DNA of 64,000 nucleotides from DAIQRJ01 sp963708795 (GCA_963708795.1 CAVPUH010000012.1:186001-250000); one strand, 5' to 3'. Positions 36,460 to 46,755 are shown, counted from the stretch's first letter. A program made the numbers and translations. The notes: a model not told the origin generated them from the letters alone.

Positions 36460-37450
36460 CTACCAGAGTCCCTGCTTGGCGATCCGCCGGGCGAGCGTGT
36501 TCGCCAGCACGCAGCAGCGCCAGTGCGACGACGGACTTGAAGAGACCGATCGCCGCGCCGTAGGAGAACTGGGGGATCGTCGACTTCAGGCCGACCCGGT
36601 AGACGTAGGTGTCGATGACCTCGGAGACACTGCAGGTTCAGCGGGTTCTGCAGGAGCAGGACCTTCTCGAACCCCGACGTCAGGATCGAGCCCATGTTCA
36701 GCACCAGCAACGTCACCGTGACCGGCATGATGCCCGGGAGGTCGATGTGCCAGATCCGGCTGAGCCGGCTGGCGCCGTCGACGGTGGCGGCCTCGTGGAG
36801 CGCCGGGTCGATGCTGGCGAGCGCGGCCAGGTAGATGATCGCCGAGTACCCCAACGTCTGCCAGGCGCCCGACCAGACGTACACGTGCCGGAAGTAGCTC
36901 GGATTACCCAGGAAGTCGATCGGGGCGTGCCCGAACGCCGTCACCGCCTGGTTCACCAGGCCGCCGTTCGGGTCCAGCAGCATGACCATGATGCCGACGA
37001 CGACGACCGTGGAGATGAAGTGCGGGGCGTAGGTGATGAGCTGGACGCCACGGGAGTAGTACTTCGAACGGACGGCGTTGAGCAGCAGCGCGAGGACGAT
37101 GGGCAGCGGGAACAACGCCGCCAGCTCGTACACGTTGAGGATGAGCGTGTTCTTGATGATCGGCCAGAAGCTGTAGCTGTGGATGAACTGGTCGAAGTAC
37201 TTCATCCCGACCCAGGGCGAGCCGGAGATGCCCAGCCCGACCGAGAAGTCCTTGAACGCGATCTGGATCCCGTAGAGCGGGCCCCACAGGAAGATGATCG
37301 CGTAGACGATCGGCGCGGCCAGCATCACGTAGAGCTGCCAGCAGTCCTTCATCCGCCGCTTCAGGTGCCGCGACCCGGTCGACTTCGGCATGGCCGAGGC
37401 GTGGTGCCCACCGGCATGATCGGTTCGTTCGTGAACGCCGAATCGGTCAT
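36460..37450 (-). CDS. Sugar ABC transporter permease (LplB/YteP type), three frame breaks as sequenced
   Basis: Inner-membrane permease of about 329 residues after repair, from the CUT1-like group that pairs with LipO binding proteins. The middle part is intact: YVMLAAPIVYAIIFLWGPLY at helix 1, and EAATVDGASRLSRIWHIDLP as the EAA loop that docks the ATPase. The start at 37450 (MTDSAFTNEPIM) has a GAGAGGGG site; one base is missing near 37392-37397. One base too many lies at about 36628-36631 (before VSEVIDTYVYRVG) and another at 36511-36518 (before LANTLARRIAKQGLW). The total length fits one loss and two gains. No ATPase gene is in the operon, so a shared MsiK-like ATPase is needed. Confidence 0.85.
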
Positions 37451-37511
37451 CGCATGCCCCTCTCGATCGTTGTCGTCGTGAACGTTCCGGCCACGGCCTG
37501 CTCGCGGCCGC

Positions 37512-38436
37512 TCACTTGAGCGACCCGATCAGCGCGCCCTTGACGAAGTGCTTCTGGACGAACGGGTACGCGATCAACGGCGGCAGCATCGCCACCACGA
37601 TGAGGGCGTACCGGAGCTTGTCGAACAGCTCCTTGCGGCGCAGGAGTTCACCGGCGTCCATCCCGGCGATCTGGGACGGGTCGACCGAGTTGTTGATCAG
37701 CAGTTCGCGCAGGATCAGCTGCAACGGGAACAGGGACTGGTCGGTCAGGTAGATCAGGGCGGTGAACCAGCCGTTCCACTGCGCGATGGCGTAGAACAGC
37801 AGGTTCACCGCGAGGATCGGCTTCGACAGCGGCAGCACGATGCGCAGGAAGAAGCGGAAGTCGCTGGCCCCGTCCACCTTGGCCGCCTCGAGCATCTCCC
37901 CGGGGATCGTCACCTGGTAGAAGGTGCGGGTGATGATCACGTTGAACACGCTCATCGCACCCGGCAGCACGATCGCCCAGCGGGTGTTGAGCAGCCCGAG
38001 GTGCTGGACGATGATGTAGGTCGGGATGATGCCGGCCGAGAACAGCGTCGGGATCAGCAGGAAGAACATGATCGGCCGGCGTCCGACGAGGTCGGGTCGC
38101 GACAACGGGTAGCCGGCCAGCACCGTGAGCGCCGTGCCGAAGACCGCCCCGAACAGCGAGTAGAACAGCGAGTTCCCGAACCCGCGGACGAGCGCCGACG
38201 ACGCGAAGATCGTCTGGTAGGCGTCGACGTTGAACCCGACCGGCAGCAGCTTGACCGACCCCGAGTTGATCGCCGCCGCCGAGGAGAACGACGAGCTGAT
38301 GACGTACACGAGGGGGTAGAGCACCGACAGCGTGAACAGCGCCAACAGGCTGTAGTTGATGACGTTGAAGGCGCGGTCGGACCTCGCCTCGCCGATGCGC
38401 GAGGTCCGACGACGGGGTGCCGTGAGCGAGCGCCAT
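37512..38436 (-). CDS. Sugar ABC transporter permease (LplC/YtcP type), frameshifted as sequenced
   Basis: Second permease of the importer, about 307 residues. Helix 1 is NYSLLALFTLSVLYPLVYV; the EAA loop reads EAAKVDGASDFRFFLRIVLP; the ending FVQKHFVKGALIGSLK is typical of this group. The frame holding these parts has no start codon before a stop, but ATG 38436 (MALAHGT) becomes the start if one C is removed from the CCCC run at 38414-38417. It begins three bases before the binding-protein stop, and is 61 bp before the other permease gene. Confidence 0.87.
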
Positions 38437-38438
38437 CC

Positions 38439-40238
38439 TCAGCCCTGCGGACGGTTGTCGTACGCCTGCTGGTAGTTCTGGATGTACTGGTCGATGCCCA
38501 TCTTGTTGATCTTGTCGGTGTAGTCGTTCCACACCGCGTCGTCGTTGATGTCGAGCTTGCCGATCGAGAAGTTGCGCCAGCGACTGCTTGACGTAGTTCG
38601 ACAGGGTGGTCGCGATGTCGGCGTTGGACGCCGCGACGTCAGCGGTGAAGATCAGCGGCGGGAGCTGCTGGTCCTTCTTCTGCGCGAACGGCTCGTACGG
38701 CCGGGACGCCTCGTAGAGGTCCTTCTCGAAGTTCGGGTTCTTCGGGTCGGCGAACTGGCTCAGCCGGAAGTCGTTCGACCGGTACATGACCGAGTACTGG
38801 TTCCACGACGTGGCGACCGGGGCCGGCCAGACGTCGAGGCTGTAGACCGCCTGCTTGCCGTTGATGCCGTTCTGGCCGGACTTCGCCCAGGTCCAGTTCT
38901 TGTTCTGGGTGCCGCCGTACGCGTCGATGGTGTTCTCGAGCTCCATCTGGAAGTCCGCCCACTGCACCAGCAGCTCGGGGTTCGTGGCCTTCTTGGTGAT
39001 CTGGATGCCGGCCGTGCCGTAGGGCACGTAGTAGTCCCAGGCGGCGATCTGGGTGCCGTCCTCGACCCTTGAGCGGGGGCACGGTGACGTAGTCGCGCCA
39101 GCGTGCGCCGGTCTCGTACGTGATGTCGACGAACGAGCCCCAGTAGTAGGCGCGGACGAAGCCGAGGCGGGCGTGACCGGGCGTGTTGCCGAGCTTGGTG
39201 AGCGCCTCGCCGGTCATCGTGAAGGCGTCGGAGGTGAGGACGCCCGCGTCGGACAGCGAACGCAGGTACTTCAGGCCGGCACGCCACTGGTCCTTGTTGG
39301 CGGCGAAGGCGACCTTGCCGTCCTCGAGGTACAGCCACGGCTCGACCCGGGTTGTACATGAACGAGCCCATGAAGAAGCGGTCGATGGGGTTTCCCACCC
39401 CGGCGGCGAACGGGATCGTGTCGTTGTGACCGTTGGGGTTGCCGGTCTTGAACGCCTTGAGGACCTCGGTCAGCTCGGCGGTCGTCTTCGGCACCGCGAG
39501 CCCGACCTTGTCCAGGAACTTCTGGTTGACGAGGGCACGGCCCGGGCTGACGCGGCAGTGGTAGCAGTCGTTGAGTCCGGTGAAGGTGTAGGTCTTGCCG
39601 TCGGTCCCCTTGTTCAGGGTCTTGAGGTCGGGGTAGTCGGTCTGCGCGTGCTGCATCTCCGGGGCGTACGTCTCGATCAGGCTGTCGAGCGGGATGAACG
39701 CGCCCTGCTGGCCGTAGAGCGACAACTGGTCGCGCGTGAAGGGGATGCCCATGAACGCGTCCGGCAGGTCGCCGGCCGCGAGCATGGCGTTGACCTTCGT
39801 CATGTCCTGCGAGCCGTCCGGACCGACGGTGACGACGGTCTGGAACTTGATGTTCACACCGGTCTTCTTGGCGAACAGGGTCGTGAAGCTGTTCTTGTTC
39901 CAGTCGCCGGTGACGGTGGTGTCCTGCGGGACGACGACGGTGAACGTCTTCGAGCCGTCCCCGAACGGCTCCTTCACGGTGGCCTTCGGACCCACGTACC
40001 CCTCCGGGTACAGCACGCCCTTCGTGTCCGGGCCCAGCGTCGCCTTGGGAGCGTTGGCCGCGCCCGTGGACGGCGTGTCGGTGGCAGCGTCCTTGTCGTT
40101 GCTGCAGGCGGCGAGGAATGCCGGGAGCGCGGTGGCTCCGACGCCAACCCCGACGCCGTAGCGGACCAGGTTGCGCCGGGAGAGCCGACGCGGCTCCTCG
40201 CGGGTCCCGTCGTCGGTGGGTTCGATGCGGTCGGACAT
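38439..40238 (-). CDS. Extracellular sugar-binding lipoprotein (LipO type), three frame breaks as sequenced
   Basis: Solute-binding protein of about 598 residues after repair, delivering sugars to the two permeases. The signal has a twin-arginine motif (RRLSRRNLVRYG) and lipobox FLAAC near residue 45, suggesting Tat export and a lipid anchor. Typical parts are VVPQDTTVTGDWNKNSFT and PYGTAGIQITKKATNPELL. One base too many at 39346-39348, 39066-39068 and 38580-38583 breaks the frame; the first two sites share GGGTCGAG on the coding strand. The ATG at 40238 has GAGGAG upstream. It heads an operon of eight genes reading to the second Gfo/Idh gene, with a palindrome pair upstream. Confidence 0.87.
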
Positions 40239-40367
40239 GGTGCGCTCCTCGTGGGCAAGGCAGGTGCCGGGGACGGTGGCGTAGCGGGCGTGGAACAGGT
40301 GTGGCGGATGCAGCAGGCGTTGCGGTCTGCCTGGCTCGGATGTCAAACGGCGTGACCACGAACGAAG

Positions 40368-40394
40368 TCCTATAGGATCTCGGTTCCTATAGGA
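40368..40394 (-). promoter_or_regulatory. Two copies of a 10-bp perfect palindrome upstream of the deoxysugar operon
   Basis: TCCTATAGGA at 40368-40377 and again at 40385-40394, start to start 17 bp. Each is its own reverse complement, and both extend to TCCTATAGGAT. They lie 130 bp before the binding-protein start, and occur nowhere else that I noticed in the window. They look like tandem operator sites for a dimeric repressor, possibly of the GntR type, which is not encoded here. The core TATAGG could also serve as a -10. Confidence 0.55.
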
Positions 40395-40524
40395 TTCTGT
40401 GGAGCGACGCGCGGGAAGTCAATGTCCGTGTCGGATTCGTGATCTCGCTGGCCGCGACCTGACCACACCCGGTCAGATCCTGCTCGCTCGTGGACCCGCC
40501 CGGCCATACGGCCGGTCCAGCCAC
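40395..40524. other. Gap between menE and the deoxysugar operon
   Basis: 130 bp without a gene. It holds the start of the operon's regulatory region and the 3' end of the menE transcript; no clear terminator hairpin was seen. Confidence 0.4.
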
Positions 40525-41727
40525 TCACCGCACTTTCGCGAGCCGCACCAGGAGCCGACGGTCCGGCTTGCCGTTCGGCAGCATCGGGATCGCGTCCACG
40601 ACGACGATCCGACGAGGCGCGTGCGCCCGTCCCAACCGGTCGGCCACCCATCGGCGCAGGTCCGCGACCGGTGGGTCGTCCGACTGGGCACCGGTGCCAT
40701 CGACCCCATCCGCGGCACGCACGACGAACGCGACGACCTCCGTGCCCCACTCCTCGTCCGCGACCCCGACGGCGACCGCCTCGGCGACGGACGGGTGCTC
40801 CACCAGCGTGCGCGTGACCGACGGCAGGGCGACGTTCACTCCGCCGGAGATGACGACGTCGTCCGAGCGCCCGTCGACCTGCAGCAGCCCGTCGTCGTCG
40901 ATCCGGCCGAGGTCGGACGTCCGGAACCACCCTGGTGGTTCCGGGTGGCGGGCTGGGCTGTCACCGTCACCGTCGAGGTAACCGCTGAACACCGTCGGCC
41001 CGCCGATCCGGATGAGCCGGTCGGCGCCGACCGCGACGGCGACACCGTCGAGCGGCCGCCCGTCGTAGACGCAGCCGCCTGCGGTCTCGGTCATCCCGTA
41101 CGTGGTGACGAGCCGGACGCCGGCCGCACGAGCGCGATCCAGCAGGGACTGCGTGGCGGCCGCACCGCCGAGCAGGACGGCGTCGAACTGCTGGAGCGTC
41201 GCCGTCCCGGCACGATCGCCCAGGAGTCGGTGCAGTTGGGTGGGGACGAGCGCGGTGTACCGGCGACCCACGAGTCCCATGGCCGAGGCCGCCAGTTCCT
41301 CGCCTGACGCCGACGGCGACGCGACGACCGGTTCGCTCCCGGCCAGCAGCGAGCGGGTCAGGACCTGGAGGCCGGCGACCCCGGAGACCGGCAGGCAGAG
41401 CAGCCACTGCCCGGGGCCGCCGATCCGCCGAAGGGTGGCCCGGGCCGACGCGACCAGCGCGGACGCGGACAGCATCGCGAGCTTGGGCCGGCCCGTCGAT
41501 CCCGAGGTGGCCACCAGCGCGGCCGGGGCGTCGCCCGCCCGGGCAGCGGCCTGCCACCAGTCGCCGGGGAGGGAGCGCTCACGATCCGGCCGCTCCGCGG
41601 CGAGAATCGCCGGTCCGGAGCCGTCGAGCGCGGCCGCGAGCGCACGGCCGACGGCGGTCACGTCGTGCGCGTCGACGACCACGTACGGGCGGCGGTCAAG
41701 CCGCGTCTCCTCCGGGGCTGCGTTCAT
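40525..41727 (-). CDS. menE: o-Succinylbenzoate-CoA ligase
   Basis: AMP-forming acyl-CoA ligase of 400 residues that activates o-succinylbenzoate in menaquinone synthesis. The ATP loop is ATSGSTGRPKLAML (residues 73-86), then VRLVTTYGMTETAGGCVYDG, and WFRTSDLGRIDDDG with the adenosine-binding Asp; the C-terminal lysine is in LPNGKPDRRLL. It is short for the superfamily, which is normal for MenE. The start at 41727 lies only 21 bp from divergent menC. The downstream neighbour on this strand is the deoxysugar operon, 286 bp on. Confidence 0.94.
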   Translation of the reverse strand: MNAAPEETRLDRRPYVVVDAHDVTAVGRALAAALDGSGPAILAAERPDRERSLPGDWWQAAARAGDAPAALVATSGSTGRPKLAMLSASALVASARATLRRIGGPGQWLLCLPVSGVAGLQVLTRSLLAGSEPVVASPSASGEELAASAMGLVGRRYTALVPTQLHRLLGDRAGTATLQQFDAVLLGGAAATQSLLDRARAAGVRLVTTYGMTETAGGCVYDGRPLDGVAVAVGADRLIRIGGPTVFSGYLDGDGDSPARHPEPPGWFRTSDLGRIDDDGLLQVDGRSDDVVISGGVNVALPSVTRTLVEHPSVAEAVAVGVADEEWGTEVVAFVVRAADGVDGTGAQSDDPPVADLRRWVADRLGRAHAPRRIVVVDAIPMLPNGKPDRRLLVRLAKVR

Positions 41728-41735
41728 CGGGCACC

Positions 41736-41741
41736 TACGCT
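41736..41741 (+). promoter_or_regulatory. -10 element of menC, probable leaderless start
   Basis: TACGCT, ending seven bases before the menC GTG at 41749, in the 21-bp gap with menE. The gap leaves no room for a Shine-Dalgarno leader. Confidence 0.5.
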
Positions 41742-41748
41742 ACGTGGC

Positions 41749-42777
41749 GTGGTCGACGCCGACAGCCCGCCAGGTGCCGCGGTCGAGCACCGCATCGATG
41801 GTGCCGGTGAGCCCACGGACACCGTGGTGTTCGCGATTCCCATGCCGACCCGTTTCCGCGGCGTGGTCGTGCGCGAGGGGATCCTCTGGCGCGGACCGGC
41901 TGGGTGGGCCGAGTGGAACCCTTTCTGGGACTACGACGATGCCGCCGCGCTGCCCTGGCTCGATGCCGCCGATGCGATGGCCGCCCAGCCCTGGCCGCAC
42001 GCCGGCCGCAGCACGGTGCCGGTGAACTGCACGGTCCCCGCGGTCGGGCCGGACCAGGCGCGCGCGATCGTCCTCGGCGCGCACGGTTGCCGGACGGCGA
42101 AGGTCAAGGTCGCCGAGCCGGGCGAGACGCTCGACGACGACATCGCGCGGGTGTCCGCGGTGCGGGAGGCGCTCGGTGCCGACGGCCGCGTACGCGTCGA
42201 CGCGAACGGCGGATGGACCGTGGCGGAGGCCCGCACGGCACTGACCGAGCTCCGGCCGTTCGATCTGGAGTACGTCGAACAGCCTTGTCGGACAGTGCTG
42301 GAGCTCGCCCAGGTGCGGGCCTGGGACGAGCTGCCGGTCGCCGCCGACGAGTCCATCCGGCGGTCCAGCGACCCCCTGGCGGTGGCCCGAGCCGGTGCGG
42401 CCGACATCGCCGTGCTCAAGGTGGCGCCGCTCGGTGGGGTGACGGCGTGCCTGGAGATCGCCGAGCGCGCGGGGCTGCCGGTGGTGGTGAGCAGTGCTGT
42501 CGACACCTCCGTCGGGCTCGCTGCCGGCCTCGCGCTGGCGGCCGTCCTCCCCGAACTGCCGTACGCCTGCGGTCTGGGCACCCGCGCGTTGCTCGGCGGT
42601 GACGTCGTCACGCCGGCGGACTCCGCCTGGCCGATCGACGGCGTGCTGGCGGTCGGGCGGCGCGACGTGGACGCCGCAGCGCTGGCCTCGGTTCGAGCCG
42701 ACGCGCCGACCACGCGGCGCTGGCTCGATCGGCTCGAGCGGGTTCGGGCGCTCCAATCGGCTAGGGGTCACCGGTGA
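41749..42777 (+). CDS. menC: o-Succinylbenzoate synthase
   Basis: Enolase-superfamily dehydratase of 342 residues that makes o-succinylbenzoate for menaquinone. Lys118 and Lys120 form the KxK in TAKVKVAEPG; Asp151, Glu177 and Asp200 are the metal ligands (VDANGGW, EYVEQPC, VAADESI); Lys224 in VLKVAPLGG is the second base. The GTG at 41749 is preferred, being seven bases after a -10 element. It overlaps menD by four bases. The protein is clearly distinct from the other enolase-superfamily member in this window, which has a different active-site end. Confidence 0.94.
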   Translation: MVDADSPPGAAVEHRIDGAGEPTDTVVFAIPMPTRFRGVVVREGILWRGPAGWAEWNPFWDYDDAAALPWLDAADAMAAQPWPHAGRSTVPVNCTVPAVGPDQARAIVLGAHGCRTAKVKVAEPGETLDDDIARVSAVREALGADGRVRVDANGGWTVAEARTALTELRPFDLEYVEQPCRTVLELAQVRAWDELPVAADESIRRSSDPLAVARAGAADIAVLKVAPLGGVTACLEIAERAGLPVVVSSAVDTSVGLAAGLALAAVLPELPYACGLGTRALLGGDVVTPADSAWPIDGVLAVGRRDVDAAALASVRADAPTTRRWLDRLERVRALQSARGHR

Positions 42778-44517
42778 CCGGGGCGGCCGTCGAGCCGGCG
42801 GGTGTCCCCGACGCGCTCCGGTCGGTGGTCCTGGCCCGAGTCGTGGTCGACGAACTGGCCCGGGGTGGCGTCCGTCACGTCGTGCTGAGTCCGGGTTCAC
42901 GCAGCGCCCCGCTGGCCACCGCGCTGCTCGCGGCCGAGGAGGCCGGCCGGCTCGAGCTGCACGTGCGGATCGACGAACGCAGCGCCGGCTTCACCGCGCT
43001 CGGGCTGGCGAAGGCGTCCGGGGGAGTGGCTGCCGTGGTGCTGCACGTCCGGGACAGCCGTGGCGAATCTGGCGCCGGCAGTGCTGGAGGCCCACCACTC
43101 CGCGGTCGGATTGCTGGTGGTGTCGGCCGACCGGCCGGCGTCGATGCGCCGAACCGGGGCGAACCAGACCACGAGCCAGACGGCGATGTTCGGCGCAGCC
43201 GCCGCGTTCGAGGAGGTGTCGTCGGCCGAGGGCGGCCGGACGCCGTGTGCGCGCTGGCGGGCGACGGTGTGCCGGGCGCTCCGGCCGGCCGCGGTCGGCG
43301 GTCCGGTCCAGCTCAACGTCAACCTGGGCGAGCCGCTGCTCGGGATCGGTATCGGCGCCGGCACCGACATCGGCTCGGCGTCGGACCCTGCCCTCGACGG
43401 GCGCGACGACGGACGGCCCTGGACGACTGTCGGCCTCGCCGAGCGGGTGACGGGCGTCGAGCCACCGGCCTTCGCGGAGCCGAGCCGCACGGTCGTCGTC
43501 GTCGGTGATGCCGGCCGGGCGACCGGAGCCGCAGCCGGTGCGTTGGCCCGGCGGCACGGATGGCCCGTCTTCGCGGAACCGTCGAGCAATGCGCGCGTCG
43601 CGCCATCGGCGATCCGCCTGTACCGCCTGTTGCTCGGCGCAGCCCACGGTCCGGCCGCCGAGCTCACGGCGGCGATCGAGCGCGTGGTCGTCGTGGGGCA
43701 CCCGACGCTGTCCAGACCGGTCTCGAGGCTGCTCGGGCGCACCGACCTCGACGTGGTCGTGTGCGGCCCTGCCCCGTGGACGGACGTCGCCGGAACCGCC
43801 CGACTCGTCCTGCCGGAGGTACCGGCCGTCTCAGAGCCGGCACTCGCCACTGCGGGGGCCATCGACGCCGACTGGCTGCGCTCCTGGATCGACCTCGACC
43901 GACGGCTGGCCGCGGCGCTACCCGAGCCGGGCACGCCGACGGGCGGAGCGGTGGCGGCAGCGGTGGCACTTGCGGCCACCGACCAGATCCCACTGATGGT
44001 CGGATCGTCCAGCCCGGTTCGCGATCTCGACCTGGCGCCGGTTCCGCAGGTGGGAGCGCCGGTGTTCGCCAACCGCGGGCTCGGAGGCATCGACGGGGTC
44101 GTCTCCACCGCTGTCGGCGTCGCGCTCAGCGAGGGCCGGGCACTCGCCCTGATGGGTGATCTGACGTTCCTCCACGATGCGAACGGGTTGCTGATCGGGC
44201 CACTCGAGCGGCGGCCGAACCTGCGGATCGTGGTCGTCAACGACGACGGCGGTTCGATCTTCCACACCCTGGAGCCTGGTTCGGCCGAGTTCCGGGCCGG
44301 CTTCGAGCGACTGTTCGGCACGCCGCACGGTGCCGACATCTCCGCGCGGTGCCGGGCCGTCGGTGTGCGCCACCGGCTCGTGTCCGACCTGGTCGAGCTG
44401 GCGGCGATCCTGGCCGAGCCGATCGACGGGTGCGAGGTCGTCGAGGTGCCGGTGCCACGACACGGCCGACGCGCGGAGGCCGACGAACTCGCGCGGTTGG
44501 CGAGCTTCGAGGGCTGA
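42774..44517 (+). CDS. menD: SEPHCHC synthase MenD, frameshifted as sequenced
   Basis: Thiamine-diphosphate enzyme of about 580 residues joining isochorismate and 2-oxoglutarate in menaquinone synthesis. N-terminal block HVVLSPGSRSAPLATALL and the ThDP glutamate in IDERSAGFTALGLAKASGG lie in the first frame. After the break come ANLAPAVLEAHHS, ANRGLGGIDGVVSTA, and the ThDP motif MGDLTFLHDANGL through VVVNDDGGSIFHTLE in the second frame. Removing one base at about 43041 restores VVCTSGTAVANLAP, the usual family sequence. The GTG at 42774 overlaps the menC stop. An error is likely because the rest of the men pathway is intact. Confidence 0.93.
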
Positions 44518-44528
44518 CCGGCACCCAT

Positions 44529-44534
44529 TACCCT
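44529..44534 (+). promoter_or_regulatory. -10 element of the GNAT gene, probable leaderless start
   Basis: TACCCT, six bases before the ATG at 44541. Confidence 0.4.
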
Positions 44535-44540
44535 CGCGGG

Positions 44541-45417
44541 ATGTTCGCCGTCGACGTGCTCACCGATCCGCAGGACTTCGTCCGGCGCACGCTCGCGTTC
44601 CTCGATGCCGATCCCCTGCGCACGAACGTGGTCGCGTCGATGGCGGAGCGCCGGAGCGCGGAGCTCGCGAACGGGGTCGCCGGTCCGAGCGACGAGTACT
44701 GGTTCGTGGTCCGGCGTGCAGGGGAGGACGGCGTCGTCGGTGTCGGGATGCGCACCGACGGTTTTCCTCCGTACCTGGGGCCGATGCCGGGTGCGGCCGG
44801 TGCGGCGGTCGCCGAGGCGCTCGCCGCCCGCATCGACCGGGTCAGCGGGGTGAACGGCGACATCGACGCGGCCACGTCGTTCGCCGACTTCTGGGCACGC
44901 GCGCACGGTCGGCACGTTCACCACCGTCCGGCGGAATCGCCTGTTCAGGTTGGATGTCGTGACCGATCCCGTCGGCGTCCACGGCCACCTCCGGCCGGCT
45001 ACCGCGGCAGACGCCGACCTGATCCACGAGTGGACGATCGCCTTCCACGACGAGGTCGGCGGCGCTGAGCGTGCTCCCGAGCTGGAGAACACGATCCGGA
45101 GGATCGATCACGGTCACGCGTGGTTGTGGGTGGACGACCCCGACGGCGCGGCGGTGCCGACCAGCTACACCGGCACCGCGGTCCCGGTCCGCGGGGTGCA
45201 GCGGATCGGTCCGGTCTATACCCCGCCGGCGTTTCGCGGCCTCGGGTACGCAAGCGCTGCGGTCGCGGAGGTGTCGCGACACGTCCGCGCAAACGGCGCG
45301 AGAGAGGTCTGCCTGTTCACCGATCAGGCGAATCCCACGTCGAACAAGATCTATCAGGCGATCGGCTACGTCCCGGTGGGCGACACGGTGAACATCGGCT
45401 TCCTGCCGGCCGACTGA
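44541..45417 (+). CDS. GNAT family N-acetyltransferase, frameshifted as sequenced
   Basis: Acetyl-CoA-dependent acetyltransferase of about 291 residues. The N-terminal half is an unusual degenerate GNAT-like domain; the C-terminal half has the acetyl-CoA block VYTPPAFRGLGYASAAVAEV and then CLFTDQANPTSNKIYQAIGY. A base too many near 44908-44913 breaks the frame between ARAHGR and TFTTVRRNRLF. The ATG at 44541 is 23 bp after menD and is preceded by TACCCT. It is convergent with menF. The acceptor is unknown; the domain pair resembles actinobacterial predicted acetyltransferases of undetermined role. Confidence 0.85.
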
Positions 45418-45453
45418 CCGGCGGGGCAGATCACTCGACGGGACAGGGGAAAG

Positions 45454-46743
45454 TCAACTCGGGGGCGAGGCGTCGGCCGCGAGCGCCGTGCGGATCGGTA
45501 CGGTCTTCGCCTGCGACTCGGCGAGCTCTGCCGCCGGATCGGACCCGGCGACGATGCCGCACCCGGCGAACAGGCGCAGTTCGCGCGGGTCGTCTGTGCT
45601 CTGTTGCGCGCAGCGCAGCGCGAGCCCCCACTCACCGTCCCCGTCGGCACCGATCCATCCGACCGGACCGGCGTAACGCCCACGGTCGAGTCCCTCGAGC
45701 TCGGCGATCACGGCCTGCGCGGCCGCCGTCGGAGTGCCACACACGGCTGCGGACGGGTGCAGCGACCCGGCGAGCTGCAACGCATCCGTCCCGTTGGCGG
45801 CCAGCACACCCGTCACGTCGGTGGCGAGGTGCATGACGTTCGGCAGGTGGAGGACGAACGGCGCCTCGGGCACGTTCATCCCGGTGCAGAACGGACTCAA
45901 CGCGTCGGCCACCGACCGGACGGCGTACTCGTGCTCCTCGAGGTCCTTGCTCGATCGTGCGAGCGAGGCCGCGAGGGCGAGGTCACGTGCGTCGTCCCCG
46001 GAACGGCGGATCGTCCCGGCCAGCACGCGTGAGGTGACGAGCCCGTCCCGCAACCGGACGAGCATCTCCGGAGTGGCGCCCACCAGTCCGTCGACGGCGT
46101 AGGTCCAACAGCTCGGATAGTCCTCGGCCAGGCGCCGGATGGGATACCGGAGGTCGATCGGTGCGTCCGCACGGGCCGTCACGTCGCGGGCGAGGACGAC
46201 CTTCTCCAGGTCGCCGGCGGCGATCCGGACCAGCGCATCGGCGACCGCGCGCATCCACGACGGGCCGCTGCGCGCGCCGTCGCCGAACGTCAACCCACGC
46301 GGCGGATCGGCCGGCGTCACGGGGTGCAGGGTGATGGTCGCCGGGAGCCGGCTCTCGTCGCCGACGGTGGTGAGGAAGGCGCGCCCGTCGAAGCGGCCGA
46401 CCAGAACCTCGGGGATCGTCAGGATGCTGACGTCGTCGTCCGCGAACGCGAACGAGCCGAAGGCGACCAGTCCGCCGCCCGGGAGTCCGGGCGCGGCCCG
46501 GACGACCGCACGAGCGAGCAGGTCTGCCCACCACCGTTCGGCGACGGCGAAGCGATCCGGTCCGAGCACGCGAGCCGTGGCCGCCGTCCCCCAGCCGACG
46601 AAGCCGTCGCCGTTACGCAGCCATGTCAGCGGGCTGACACCGGCTGGCAGCAGGCCCGGCAGCGGCCCCGGGTCGGCGATCTCGACGGTGCGGACGACGA
46701 GCCGTGGGCTGGCCGCGGCAGCGCCGTCCGGGAGCGAACTCAC
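45454..46743 (-). CDS. menF: Isochorismate synthase
   Basis: Chorismate-using enzyme of 429 residues making isochorismate, the menD substrate. The active site is seen in LEKVVLARDV, RVLAGTIRR, and the C-terminal GTPTAAAQAVIAELEGLDRG and RYAGPVGWIG, all typical of the MenF/EntC/DhbC group. The GTG at 46743 is six bases after a TACGCT -10 element. It is convergent with the GNAT gene (36 bp) and downstream of the PhyH gene. Without a second subunit or pyruvate-lyase domain, a role in menaquinone rather than siderophore synthesis fits the setting, though either cannot be excluded by sequence alone. Confidence 0.92.
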   Translation of the reverse strand: MSSLPDGAAAASPRLVVRTVEIADPGPLPGLLPAGVSPLTWLRNGDGFVGWGTAATARVLGPDRFAVAERWWADLLARAVVRAAPGLPGGGLVAFGSFAFADDDVSILTIPEVLVGRFDGRAFLTTVGDESRLPATITLHPVTPADPPRGLTFGDGARSGPSWMRAVADALVRIAAGDLEKVVLARDVTARADAPIDLRYPIRRLAEDYPSCWTYAVDGLVGATPEMLVRLRDGLVTSRVLAGTIRRSGDDARDLALAASLARSSKDLEEHEYAVRSVADALSPFCTGMNVPEAPFVLHLPNVMHLATDVTGVLAANGTDALQLAGSLHPSAAVCGTPTAAAQAVIAELEGLDRGRYAGPVGWIGADGDGEWGLALRCAQQSTDDPRELRLFAGCGIVAGSDPAAELAESQAKTVPIRTALAADASPPS

Positions 46744-46749
46744 CGCGTC

Positions 46750-46755
46750 AGCGTA
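46750..46755 (-). promoter_or_regulatory. -10 element of menF, probable leaderless start
   Basis: TACGCT on the minus strand, six bases before the GTG at 46743. Confidence 0.45.

Noticed and set aside
42897..45092. 731-codon minus-strand frame opposite menD and the GNAT
   Set aside because: Both plus-strand genes have catalytic motifs on either side of their breaks; the antisense frame has none.
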